Source: Zygnema circumcarinatum
Taxonomy: Eukaryota; Streptophyta; Zygnematophyceae; Zygnematales; Zygnemataceae
DNA length: 64,000 nucleotides
Assembly: GCA_037447605.1 (NCBI GenBank)
Contig: CM074821.1
Coordinates: 2,035,550-2,099,549 of the forward strand
Reading direction: 5' to 3'
Position numbers and translations under genes: made by a program. Positions 54,868 to 64,000 of this stretch are shown here, one piece after another. The notes beneath the pieces were generated by a model. The model was not told the origin of the DNA, searched no databases, and saw only the letters and a program-made list of their open reading frames with translations. The stretch's first letter is position 1, and each line of letters opens with the position of its first letter.

Positions 54868-55066
54868 TGTGTGCTGTGTGGTGTGTGCCGTGTGCTGTGT
54901 GCCGTGTGCTTGTGCTTGTGCTGTGTGCTGTGTGCCGTGTGCCGTGTGCCGTTTGCCGTGTGCCGTGTGCCGTGTACCGTGTGCCGTGTGCTGTGTGCTG
55001 TGTGCCGTGTGCTGTGTGCTGTGTGCCGTGTGCTGTGTGCTGTGCTGTGTGTGCCGTGTGCTGCGC
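54868..55066. repeat. 7-bp minisatellite GTGCYGT
   Basis: About 28 units of GTGCCGT or GTGCTGT. The 7-bp period leaves several frames open on both strands (Cys-Ala-Val, and His-Thr on the other strand), which explains the ORFs here. Confidence 0.9.
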
Positions 55067-55216
55067 TGCACAGAGCGGCGGCGAAGGAAAGGACAGGAAA
55101 GGGCGCACCGCTCTCTGTCCGAGTGGCAGTACCGCACAGCGGCGAGACGTTCAAAATCGATTATTATTTCTGATTTTTTTTTTTATTCGCCTATCCCCAT
55201 CCCCATCGCTCACTTA

Positions 55217-55296
55217 TCGGTCGGTCGATCGGTCGGTCGGTCCGTTCCGATGAACGCACGCACGTACGCACGCACGTACGGGCGGACGGACGGACG
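55217..55296. promoter_or_regulatory. CGGT/CGCACGTACG/CGGA tandem, glycosyltransferase promoter
   Basis: Consecutive blocks of CGGT, CGCACGTACG and CGGA, resembling the tandems before the other genes, about 280-350 bp before the ATG. Confidence 0.5.
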
Positions 55297-55446
55297 GCAG
55301 CCGTTCGTACAGTTGAGTACGTTGGGCGGGATGGATGTCACGTCACACGACACCCGCCAAAACTGTACGACAAAGTACCCGCCTTGTCGCCGTGTCGGCC
55401 TCCGTACCGTACGGCCGCACCGCACTGTGCCGGGCAGGATGGGGCT

Positions 55447-55568
55447 GGGGGGAAAGGGAGAGGGAGAGGGAGAGGGAGAGGGAGAGGGAGAGGGGGCAGG
55501 GAGAGCGGGAGGGAGAGGGAGGGAGAGGGAGAGGGAGGGAGAGTGAAAGGGAGAGAGGGAGGGAGAGA
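55447..55568. repeat. (GGGAGA)n purine leader
   Basis: Nearly pure GGGAGA/GAGGGA repeat that ends at the glycosyltransferase start codon; probably transcribed as 5' UTR. Confidence 0.85.
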
Positions 55569-55569
55569 T

Positions 55570-58226
55570 ATGGCGAAACTCCTGCGATTGCTCGCGTTCA
55601 CCATGACGGCGCTGCTACTGAGAGAGGTTCAGGGCCTCCAGGTTTCCTCTACTGCCGCAAATGAGAATGCGGCTCGGAGGAGTTTAACCGAGTTTTCAGG
55701 TGGAGGTGGATCCACCGGTGTTGATCCGCTGAAAGTGGATGCGAGCGGGGGTTGCATCCTGGGCATGGACAGCCGGACGCTGGACGCGCGGTCGGAGGAG
55801 GAGGCGCCGTGGACGTACTTCGAGGAGAGGGGCCGCAACCTGCCGTTTTGGGTCACCACGAGATTCATCAACAAGTGGGTGGAGGGCGCCTTTCGCTTGT
55901 TTGGAAAATTTCCTTTCAGAAATGAACTATATAATCTGGTACCCTCTCTTTATTTTTCATTCTTGTTGGTTCTTCATTTTGGAAAATCAACAGGTCTAGT
56001 AGAGTGACCCGGTGCTCGAGTAGAGCCTATCATTCTATTTCTTGGGTATTTTGAGTTCCGTCAGTTTTCCTTCTGGGGTCGTGTCAACGCTGCTTATGCC
56101 CTCTTTCTTTTTCCTCCTCCAGACATTATGCCGACAAGCATGGCTATAAGTACGTCTTTAAGACACCAACTGCCTTTATTGTGCCTAACGGGGAAGAGGA
56201 ACAACGAGCAGATTCTTGGTATAAGGTGCAGACTTCGTCACAAAACAATATGTTGGTGTAGATCTAATTACAAGCAAAATATCAATTCGGTAAGACGTTT
56301 TTTGAAATTAAAACAGCTCATTACGTACTGCCTTTTCATTTATATAGAGATGTCTTACTTGGCAGTTCAGTGACCAATTAGTGCTTTTTGCAGATAAAGC
56401 TCATGAAGGAGCAGCTGCTGTGCTGCTGCCGGTGGACTTTCTTCGTCGACTCGGACGCCTACTTTCGAATGAGCAGCCACTCCCTCTCTATTGAAGGGTG
56501 GCTTGGAAAATTGAGTGAGCCGGTTAGACGACCCCTCTCTCTCCCTCCCCCACTATTTCCCTCTGTTGCACTCTCTCTCCCCTCTCTCAAAACCCGAAAT
56601 TCCCCTTTCTTCCCTCTCTTTGAAAGGAAAATTGGTGCCTATTGGATCTCCACTTAACTTATGCATAGGTGTTCGGACTTGCGATCACTAAGTTGATCCT
56701 GTCACGTTAACCTCTTGCCCTCTTCGAAATTTGTCCTTTGCTTGCTTAGAGTGAGTGCGAGAGTAGCCCGTCCACTTAGGTACAGGGCTTCACAATACAT
56801 GGCGCTTTCAGTCTTTTTACTTTCCTCCACTCACCTTTGTCTCTCCTCAAAGGCTTTTTCACAGGTGGGCTGTGTCTCTCACTCTCACTCTCGCTACCCT
56901 CTCTCTCTCCCCCCTCTCACTTCTCTCTCACTCTCTCTGCCCCCCTCCCCTCCCTCTTTTCTCCTCCCTCTCCCTTTCTTTCTCCTTAAACCCTATTCCC
57001 TCCCCCACCTCTGTTACTAATGCTCCAACCCTCATTTCCAACACAAACATAGAATGGCCAATGGCCAATGGCCAACTTCTAGTATTCGCCTTATTTTTTG
57101 TCCCAGGGCTATTTCGCCGAGCTCGAATCCAAGGGAGTGGACCTTCAGAACCAGATCTGGTATCCAGAGAATCCTCTTCGCCTGCTTGAATCGGACGACT
57201 CCGACACAAAGTTGATCGCGTTGATCCCAAGAAACAGCGATAATCTGAACGGTTTCTGTAGAGAGGAACTTAACTTTCTTCGGAATTTACCGCCGAGCAA
57301 TTGCCCGGATTTCTTCAATGCCGGAATCATGCTGTTGAGAAATACAACGTTGACTATAGAGGTAACTAATGCAAATTTTTTTTTTGGCTGAAATTTGAGT
57401 TTTCCTGCACATCATTCTCTCTGAGAATTGTCCCCTCGCCCTCTTTCTCTCTTTCTCTCTTTCTCTCCCTCCCTTTCACTCTGTGTTCGGCCCCTCCGAC
57501 CAAATATCTCCCTCTCCTTCTCTCCCTATTATTTGTCCCTACTCTTTTCCTCCACCCTCATCCCACCTCCACTCTCTCAATTTTGGCTTTCTCACATTTT
57601 CTCTGTCTTCACTCTCCCGTACTTTTCCACTATCCTCTATCACTTCATCTTCATCCTCCCTTTCAACTTCCGTCCACCCCCCCCACCCCCTCCCACTCAC
57701 ACCAACTCACTCTCGCCCCATCCCACTCCCCCACACTCTCCCATCCCTCCCATTTCCATCCAACTCCCACTCCACCCACATTCTCCCACCCTTTCCCACC
57801 CTTTCCCACCCTCACCAACTTTCTCCCACACCCCCCACACTCTCCCACCCCATCAACTCCCACCCCACCAACTCCCTCCCACTCCCGCCCACTCTCTCCC
57901 ACTCACTCCCATGTCTTCCCCCCTCCCACTCCCTCCCACTCCTTTCCTCTCTCTCTCTCTCGCCCTCGCAGTTCCTGGACGATTGGTACAACGAGCAGCG
58001 TCCCCAGTACCTGCTTTCGCATCCGTGGGAGCAGCGGAACCTCAACATGATCTGCAACAAGTACCGAGACCACATCGCCGCCGTTCCGTACATGGAGGCC
58101 ACGGGCCCGGAGGGCCGTCAGATCCGTCACCTGTGGGGAGATCAAGGGTACGCGCAGCGCCACAGCCGCATCCGGGACGCCGCTCTGGGCGTCGTGGCAG
58201 ACATGGCGATGGAGATTGCCGCCTGA
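55570..58226 (+). CDS. Putative Golgi glycosyltransferase, GT34-like (GMA12/MNN10 fold)
   Basis: Five phase-consistent exons, 55570-55874, 56123-56225, 56394-56522, 57107-57361, 57972-58226, give 348 aa. The N-terminus (MAKLLRLLAFTMTALLL) is a signal peptide or anchor. The core reads INKHYADKHGYKYVF, then KEQLLCCCRWTFFVDSDAYF, whose Asp155-Ser-Asp157 is a DXD motif that would bind the metal and nucleotide sugar. CPDFFNAGIMLLRN and FLDDWYNEQ match the GT34 layout (Asn-x-Gly then Leu-x-x-Trp), and the C-terminus holds HLWGDQG. Family members transfer galactose, xylose or mannose in the Golgi; the donor here is unknown. The exon 3 donor CCG|GTTAGA was chosen by phase; the nearer GTGAGC would break the frame. 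Could instead be a GT77-type or other GT-A enzyme. Confidence 0.65.
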
Positions 58227-58925
58227 ATGAAGAATTCAAAACTCAAAGAAATTTCCAACTATGAAATTTTAGAATCTGAGAAAGTTACATCCGATAAAGT
58301 TACATTTAAGACTGCTAGGAGATGGGAATGTTTGACACTTGTCATGAACTACGAATAGACAACTATAAAAAAAACAAAACGAAAGTAAGGATAGAAGTAG
58401 CTCTTAGGGTGCGTGTCATGGCTAGGGATGGAAATTCAAACGCACCCTCAAGTTTTAATATTCAATTTTTTTGTTTGAAAATTCGAGCCCTTTCATAAAA
58501 CATTTTCAAATAGCTGTAGGACAGTACGGGTTTTTAGGGTTTTTTAGGGGTTTTTTAGAAGGTTTTTTTAGGGGTTTTTTCGGGTTTTTAGTGGTTTTTT
58601 TTTGAGAGGTTTTTTGAGGGGTTTTGTGAGGGGTTCTTTGAGGGGTTTTTTGAGGGGTTGTGTGAGGGGTTGTTTGAGAGGTTTTTAGGGTTCAGGTTCA
58701 GCTTGAGTGGCTAAGTGAAACATGTAAGGATACACGTAGTTCATTTTTGCCAAAGATCGGTCTACAAAGTTTTCTTAATAAACAAACGTCTAAAATTCTA
58801 ACCCTAGCAGCCTAATAATGCTTCTGGAAACCCTCTAAACTCTGAACATTGGCTAGCTTGGTGTATCACAAACGTGGTTCAAAAGATGACCTATCGCGAT
58901 GGAGCAAATTTCATTTTATGTAGGT
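58227..58925. repeat. AT-rich flank with degenerate TTTTAGGG/GGGGTTTT tract
   Basis: Glycosyltransferase 3' flank, then at about 58525-58690 a T/G-only region with units such as TTTTTAGGG, TTTTTTAGGGG and TTTGAGGGG. No gene. Confidence 0.55.
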
Positions 58926-58932
58926 CGCAAAG

Positions 58933-59511
58933 TTGTACATTTTCTTCTCCTATGAGTTAGGTGATGGTGTTGCTGCTGCTATTGGACGGGTTGTTGGAAT
59001 TGTGGCTCTTTCGGTAGGTCTATTTTCAAACTTTACTATATCATTAAAAAAAAAAAATTATGTGTTTTTAGCCTTTCTTCTTCTCGTATGTTGTACCCGA
59101 TCTCCTCATCGTAATGGTGAATGTATACTGTTTGTGCAACGTCTTCTCGGGATGGCTGCTTCAAACGGGCCTTGCCCTCGTGAGTCAACTGGGCATGGGG
59201 GTGTTTTTAGGGTTTTTGTTGTCCTGCTCTACGTAGGAGCAATTGTTTATTTGGCATTCAGGAAGGACACGGAATTCCCTTTTTCACCACCTTATGATCA
59301 ACCAGGGGACAATAGTCCAACAGATTCTGACATTCAAGTTTCAGAAGGGTTTGAAGAGTATGTTCCTAACCACTCTCATCCAGCTCAGCAAGAGCTCAAA
59401 GTCATTTCTAAAAGGAAATTTGTACGCTCCAGATATCAAAACTTTGCAAGTCTGATGATGCAAAATGGGCATAGCAAAACACATCAAGAATGTGAACCAA
59501 CTTCATCTTGA
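58933..59511 (+). other. Orphan open frame, possibly a membrane protein or remnant
   Basis: A 192-codon frame reaching a stop at 59511. It contains hydrophobic stretches (AFLLLVCC and VFVVLLYVGAIVYLAF) followed by a hydrophilic tail. It follows an acceptor-like TTTTATGTAG at 58922, and a donor-like GTAGGT lies inside at about 59014. A poly-A run codes for a Lys cluster. I recognise no family and base composition is lower in GC than the real exons. Possibly a transposon relic. Confidence 0.25.
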
Positions 59512-59644
59512 GTTGCACGCATGTATTGTTTGTGGAATTTTTATTATGCAATGCATACACTTATTGCAAAGGACCACTGGCTAACCATTTGCACGAGGCG
59601 AAGACTGACCAAAGCAAGACAAGGCGTAGAAAAAGCCTCCAATA

Positions 59645-59890
59645 GAGAGAAAAGAGGGAAAATAGGGAAAAGAGGAAAAAGAGGGAAAAAAGGGAAAAGA
59701 GGGAAACGAGGGCAAGAGGAAAAACAAGGAAAAGAGGGAAAAGAGGGAAAAGAGGGAAAAGAGGGAAAGGAGGGAAAAGAGGAAAAAGAGAGAAAAGAGG
59801 GAAAAGAGGGAAAGGAGGGAAAAGAGGGAAAAGAGATAAAAGAGGGAAAAGACGAAAAAAAGGGACAAGAGGAAAAAGAACGCAAAGAGG
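59645..59890. repeat. (GAGGGAAAA)n 9-bp purine array
   Basis: About 27 units on the plus strand, fading at both ends. It encodes spurious Lys/Gly/Glu frames. Confidence 0.9.
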
Positions 59891-59895
59891 AAAAG

Positions 59896-62870
59896 CCATG
59901 AGCCACGAGCCACAAGCCACGAGCCACGAGCCACGAGCAACGAGCCACGAGCAACGAGCCACGAGCTACGAGCCATGAGCCACAAGCCACAAGCCACGAG
60001 CCATGAGCCATGAGCCACGATTCATGAGCCACGAGCCATGAGCCATGAGCCCTGAGCCACGAGCCACGAGCCACGAGCCACGAGCCACGAGCCATGAGCC
60101 ATGAGCCTTGAGCCACGAGCAACGAGCCACGAGCAACGAGCCACTAGCCACGAGGCACGAGCCACGAGCCACGAGCCAGGAGCCACGAGGCACGAGGCAC
60201 GTGCCACGAGCCACGAGCCATGAGCCACGAGCCATGAGCCACGAGCCACGAGCCATAGCCACGAGCCACGAGCCATGAGCCATGAGCCATGAGCCATGAG
60301 CCACGAGCCACGAGAGCCACGAGCCACGAGCCACGAGCCACGAGCCACGAGCCAGAGCCACGAGCCACACGAGCCACGAGCCACGAGCCACGAGAGCCAT
60401 GAGCCACGAGCCACGAGCCACGAGCCACGAGCAACGAGCCACGAGCAACGAGCCACGAGCAACGAGCCACGAGCAACAACGAGCCACGAGCCACGAGCCA
60501 TGAGCCACGAGCCACGAGGCACGAGGCACGAGGCACGAGGCGAGGCACGAGGCACGAGGCACGAGGCGAGGCACGAGGCACGAGGCACGAGGCGAGGCAC
60601 GAGGCACGAGGCACGAGGCACGAAGCAACAGGCACGAGGCACGCAGGCACGCAGGCACGCAGGCGCAGGCACGCAGGCGCAGGCACGCAGGCACGCAGGC
60701 ACGCAGGCACGAGGCACGCAGGCACGAGGCACGCAGGCACGCAGGCACGAGGCACGCAGGCACGCAGGCGCAGGCACGCAGGCGCAGGCACGCAGGCACG
60801 CAGGCGCAGGCACGCAGGCACGAGGCACGCAGGCACGCAGGCGCAGGCACGCAGGCGCAGGCACGCAGGCACGAGGCACGCAGGCACGCAGGCACGAGGC
60901 ACGCAGGCACGCAGGCGCAGGCACGCAGGCGCAGGCACGCAGGCACGCAGGCACGCAGGCACGAGGCACGCAGGCGCAGGCACGCAGGCGCAGGCACGCA
61001 GGCGCAGGCACGCAGGCACGCAGGCACGAGGCACGCAGGCACGCAGGCACGCAGGCACGCAGGCGCAGGCACGCAGGCGCAGGCACGCAGGCACGCAGGC
61101 ACGCAGGCACGAGGCACGCAGGCGCAGGCACGCAGGCGCAGGCACGCAGGCACGAGGCACGCAGGCACGAGGCACGCAGGCGCAGGCACGCAGGCGCAGG
61201 CACGCAGGCGCAGGCACGCAGGCACGCAGGCACGCAGGCACGAGGCACGCAGGCACGCAGGCACGCAGGCACGAGGCACGAGGCACGCAGGCACGCAGGC
61301 GCAGGCACGCAGGCACGCAGGCGCAGGCACGCAGGCGCAGGCACGCAGGCGCAGGCACGCAGGCACGCAGGCACGCAGGCACGAGGCACGCAGGCACGCA
61401 GGCGCAGGCACGCAGGCGCAGGCACGCAGGCACGAGGCACGCAGGCACGCAGGCACGCAGGCACGCAGGCGCAGGCACGCAGGCGCAGGCACGCAGGCGC
61501 AGGCACGCAGGCACGCAGGCGCAGGCACGCAGGCACGAGGCACGCAGGCACGCAGGCGCAGGCACGCAGGCACGCAGGCACGCAGGCGCAGGCACGCAGG
61601 CACGCAGGCACGCAGGCGCAGGCACGCAGGCGCAGGCACGCAGGCACGAGGCACGAGGCACGAGGCACGAGGCACGAGGCACGAGGCACGAGGCACGAGG
61701 CACGAGGCACGAGGCACGAGGCACGAGGCAGGCAGGCGAGGCACGAGGCACGAGGCGAGGCACGAGGCACGAGGCGAGGCACGAGGCACGAGGCACGAGG
61801 CACGAGGCACGAGGCACGAGGCACGAGGCACGAGGCACGAGGCACGCAGGCACGCAGGCGCAGGCACGCAGGCACGCAGGCACGAGGCACGAGGCACGCA
61901 GGCACGCAGGCGCAGGCACGCAGGCACGCAGGCACGCAGGCGCAGGCACGCAGGCGCAGGCACGCAGGCACGCAGGCGCAGGCACGCAGGCACGCAGGCG
62001 CAGGCACGCAGGCGCAGGCACGCAGGCACGCAGGCGCAGGCACGCAGGCACGAGGCACGCAGGCACGAGGCACGCAGGCACGCAGGCGCAGGCACGCAGG
62101 CGCAGGCACGCAGGCACGAGGCACGCAGGCACGAGGCACGCAGGCACGAGGCACGCAGGCGCAGGCACGCAGGCACGAGGCACGCAGGCACGCAGGCACG
62201 CAGGCACGCAGGCGCAGGCACGCAGGCGCAGGCACGCAGGCGCAGGCACGCAGGCACGAGGCACGAGGCACGAGGCACGAGGCGAGGCACGAGGCACGAG
62301 GCACGAGGCACGAGGCACGAGGCACGAGGCACGAGGCACGAGGCACGAGGCACGAGGCACGAGGCGAGGCACGAGGCACGAGGCGAGGCACGAGGCACGA
62401 GGCACGAGGCACGAGGCACGAGGCACGAGGCGAGGCACGAGGCACGAGGCACGAGGCACGAGGCACGAGGCACGAGGCACGAGGCACGAGGCACGAGGCA
62501 CGAGGCACGAGGCACGAGGCACGAGGCACGAGGCACGAGGCACGAGGCACGAGGCGAGGCACGAGGCACGAGGCGAGGCACGAGGCACGAGGCACGAGGC
62601 ACGAGGCACGAGGCACGAGGCGAGGCACGAGGCACGAGGCACGAGGCACGAGGCACGAGGCACGAGGCACGAGGCACGAGGCACGCAGGCACGAGGCACG
62701 CAGGCACGAGGCACGCAGGCACGAGGCACGCAGGCACGCAGGCGCAGGCACGCAGGCACGCAGGCACGCAGGCACGCAGGCACGAGGCACGCAGGCGCAG
62801 GCACGCAGGCGCAGGCACGCAGGCACGAGGCACGAGGCGAGGCACGAGGCACTAGGCGAGGCACGAGGCA
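59896..62870. repeat. 3-kb tandem array of 7-, 8- and 6-bp units (GAGCCAC / GAGGCAC / GCAGGCAC / GCAGGC)
   Basis: The first 600 bp are the 7-mer GAGCCAC with point variants (GAGCAAC, GAGCCAT). From about 60510 the unit is GAGGCAC. From about 60640 it alternates with GCAGGCAC (8) and GCAGGC (6), and with occasional GAGGC (5). Domains: GAGCCAC 59896-60510; GAGGCAC 60513-60640; GCAGGCAC/GCAGGC about 60641-61640; GAGGCAC about 61640-61845; mixed about 61845-62255; GAGGCAC about 62255-62685; mixed about 62685-62825; GAGGCAC to the right end. No unit contains a stop in any frame, so frames of more than 900 codons run through on both strands. It ends abruptly at the LTR at 62872. Confidence 0.95.
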
Positions 62871-62871
62871 C

Positions 62872-63001
62872 TGTAGCGAAACGCTATACATGTGTTGTAT
62901 GGCCTAGTACTTATATCCGCGGTTGCCTTTTAATGGTAAAGCACAGGTGTGGATACCGGGAGGTCTTGTGTTCAAACCTTGCAGTTGGCAGGTTTGTTAC
63001 A
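62872..63001 (+). mobile_element. TRIM left LTR (130 bp)
   Basis: Begins TGTAGCGAAACG and ends GTTTGTTACA, i.e. TG...CA. It is 130 bp, the same length as the right copy at 63194-63323, with three mismatches by eye. The primer binding site starts two bases later. The internal part resembles tRNA A-box and B-box sequence. Confidence 0.9.
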
Positions 63002-63002
63002 T

Positions 63003-63015
63003 TGGTATCAGAGCC
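63003..63015 (+). other. Primer binding site (initiator Met tRNA)
   Basis: TGGTATCAGAGCC, the classic plant LTR-retrotransposon PBS, two bases inside the left LTR end. Confidence 0.9.
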
Positions 63016-63180
63016 AGTGCCCGGTATTTGTAATCCACCCTAAAAACACCGTGATCTCACGAGCATGAATGCGGGAGGAGTCCTTAGTGGCTGAGGGGTA
63101 GGCGTGGCCACGTGTGTTGAAGGGCTTGAGCGGCTGCTTTCGTGAAAACCCTTGAGTCTTTCGAGGGGGCGAGCCGGTTT

Positions 63181-63193
63181 AGGTGGGGAGGAA
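63181..63193 (+). other. Polypurine tract
   Basis: Mostly purine run (one T) that directly abuts the right LTR and would prime plus-strand DNA synthesis. Confidence 0.8.
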
Positions 63194-63323
63194 TGTAGCG
63201 AAACGCTATACATGTGTTGTATGGCCTAGTACTTACATCCGCGGTTGCCTTTTAATGGTAAAGCACTGGTGTGGGTACCGGGAGGTCTTGTGTTCAAACC
63301 TTGCAGTTGGCAGGTTTGTTACA
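63194..63323 (+). mobile_element. TRIM right LTR (130 bp)
   Basis: TGTAGCG...GTTACA, matching the left copy except at three positions (TTACAT for TTATAT, CACTGG for CACAGG, GGGTACC for GGATACC). Confidence 0.9.
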
Positions 63324-63360
63324 ATTTGTTGTACCTTTTTCCTGTGACTTATTGAATATT

Positions 63361-63816
63361 ATGGGCCGGCAGCCCCTTGAGTCTGATATTTTTGTTTTGC
63401 ATTGCCCGGAATATTTGAATGACTCTTTGTTCTCCCTCTCCACCCGGATGACCTCTCTTGAGTTTTCTGTTGCGCAATGGAATGAACCTGCTGAAATCTG
63501 GATTCTGAACCCTACTGGAGCTACCGATCTGTTTGATAGTGTCCTTGATGCCCTCCGACGGGGGCGCCCTTCAAAGATGGTGTCGGCTTTGCACATCTTG
63601 CTTCCGCAGCACGTCCCCATCACTTGTTTCGGCCACGCCCATTGGAAAGTGGTACGGATTTGGCGGAAGGGTCACACGTTCGTGTGCTGGGACGACTCAG
63701 GACACGGCACCTCTTGCACGCTTCCGTTCCCAGTCCTTTGGCGCATGGCACGTCCCGATAAGTTGGTTGTATACTTTCGGATCCATGTTTTACGGCCGAT
63801 CCCGCGATTGCCATGA
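63361..63816 (+). CDS. Orphan 151-aa protein, possibly a cysteine-protease-like transposon fragment
   Basis: Intronless frame from ATG 63361 (MGRQPLESDIFVLHCPEYL) to the stop at 63814-63816. Composition is that of a folded protein. The segment GHAHWKVVRIWRKGHTFVCW followed by DDSG resembles the His-Trp and Asp-Ser parts of Ulp1/C48-type cysteine proteases, but the Gln and Cys motifs expected after it are missing before the stop. Such domains occur in some plant DNA transposons. It starts 38 bp after the TRIM and may be the remains of a larger element. Low certainty. Confidence 0.35.
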   Translation: MGRQPLESDIFVLHCPEYLNDSLFSLSTRMTSLEFSVAQWNEPAEIWILNPTGATDLFDSVLDALRRGRPSKMVSALHILLPQHVPITCFGHAHWKVVRIWRKGHTFVCWDDSGHGTSCTLPFPVLWRMARPDKLVVYFRIHVLRPIPRLP

Positions 63817-64000
63817 CCTTTTACGGGGTTGTGGAAGTAGACTATCATCGCCTTGTTGATTGAGCGGCGATAATTTTACGAACTCTTAGTTTGTTAAGAT
63901 GACTTCCCTTGTCGCTTCGCAGACCACTCCGTCTGATCCGCGTTGATAATTAAGTAAAGGCGAATCTCGATTGTGTGACCCGCATTGCCGGATTGATCTT
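63817..64000. other. Right-edge sequence, nothing recognised
   Basis: 184 bp with no open frame, repeat or RNA gene that I can support. Confidence 0.4.

Larger units (their letters stand above)
54502..55569. promoter_or_regulatory. Intergenic region beta-galactosidase to glycosyltransferase
   Basis: (CAGT)n and (GGGA)n occur just after the stop, (GCTC)n at 54694-54712, a 7-bp array at 54868-55066, CGGT and GTACGCAC/CGGA tandems at 55217-55296, a CCGTACCGTACGG palindrome at 55402-55414, and a purine leader (55447-55568) reaching the glycosyltransferase ATG. No gene visible. Confidence 0.45.
62872..63323 (+). mobile_element. Complete terminal-repeat retrotransposon in miniature (TRIM), 452 bp
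   Basis: Two 130-bp LTRs flank a 192-bp interior with a primer binding site (TGGTATCAGAGCC, 63003-63015) complementary to the 3' end of plant initiator Met tRNA and a polypurine tract (AGGTGGGGAGGAA, 63181-63193) immediately before the right LTR. There is no gag-pol, so mobility would depend on another element (known for TRIMs). LTR identity is about 97.7%, suggesting a fairly recent insertion. The 5-bp flanks differ (GGCAC left, ATTTG right), so there is no target-site duplication. Confidence 0.88.

Noticed and set aside
54717-55546. Cys-Ala-Val and His-Thr frames
   Set aside because: Readings of the 7-bp GTGCYGT minisatellite and the adjacent GGGAGA repeat.
59896-62870. Possible CRISPR array
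   Set aside because: There are no unique spacers between repeats, units are 5-8 bp, and the window is eukaryotic.
59966-63043. Four open frames of about 915-959 codons through the satellite, on both strands
   Set aside because: The 5-8 bp units contain no stop codon in any frame. The products are pure repeats (ARRHAGT, CLVPRAS) and all frames are open together, so these are not genes.
62872-63323. A larger autonomous LTR element with gag-pol
   Set aside because: Only 192 bp separates the two LTRs and it holds no coding sequence.

Overview
This is a nuclear window from a green-lineage (Viridiplantae) eukaryote, most likely a streptophyte alga or an early-diverging land plant; I cannot name the species. 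The evidence is a plastid tocopherol cyclase, a thylakoid TerC protein, a plant-type PIE1/SWR1 ATPase, a LacZ-type plant beta-galactosidase, and a miniature LTR element whose primer binding site matches initiator Met tRNA. Genes are split into many short exons with GT-AG junctions, and introns and flanks are loaded with micro- and minisatellites. Two runs of exactly 10 N (13479-13488 and 44178-44187) are assembly gaps.

Layout: TerC homologue (minus strand, runs off the left edge, 1-1646); anaphase-promoting complex subunit APC7 (plus, 2674-9375, 19 exons); a small unrecognised protein with AP[YFW] repeats (plus, 10734-11658); a very large PIE1/SWR1-class chromatin remodeller (plus, 15462-33902); tocopherol cyclase VTE1 (plus, 34985-38955); RFT1 glycolipid translocation protein (plus, 40252-45026); GH2 beta-galactosidase (plus, 46303-54501); a GT34-like glycosyltransferase (plus, 55570-58226). 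From 58.2 kb the window becomes repeat-rich: a degenerate T/G tract, an orphan AT-rich ORF, a 9-bp purine array, a 3-kb array of 7/8/6-bp units, a complete 452-bp TRIM retrotransposon and an orphan ORF at 63361-63816.

The exon models were rebuilt by hand from splice sites, reading phase and recalled family conservation. For APC7, PIE1, VTE1, GH2 and the glycosyltransferase every exon junction is phase-consistent. Weaker points are TerC exon 1, RFT1 exon 4 start and exon 13/14 junction, whether the acidic first exon belongs to PIE1, and glycosyltransferase exon 3/4.

The genes are housekeeping genes of unrelated pathways (cell cycle, chromatin, plastid lipid antioxidant, thylakoid biogenesis, ER glycosylation, glycan turnover), so no operon-like logic is expected. 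The less ordinary signals are non-coding: tandem TACGG/ATACG/CGGA repeats recur upstream of gene starts, CACGTG palindromes cluster near starts and even inside coding sequence, and several introns begin with a microsatellite that grows straight out of the 5' splice site.
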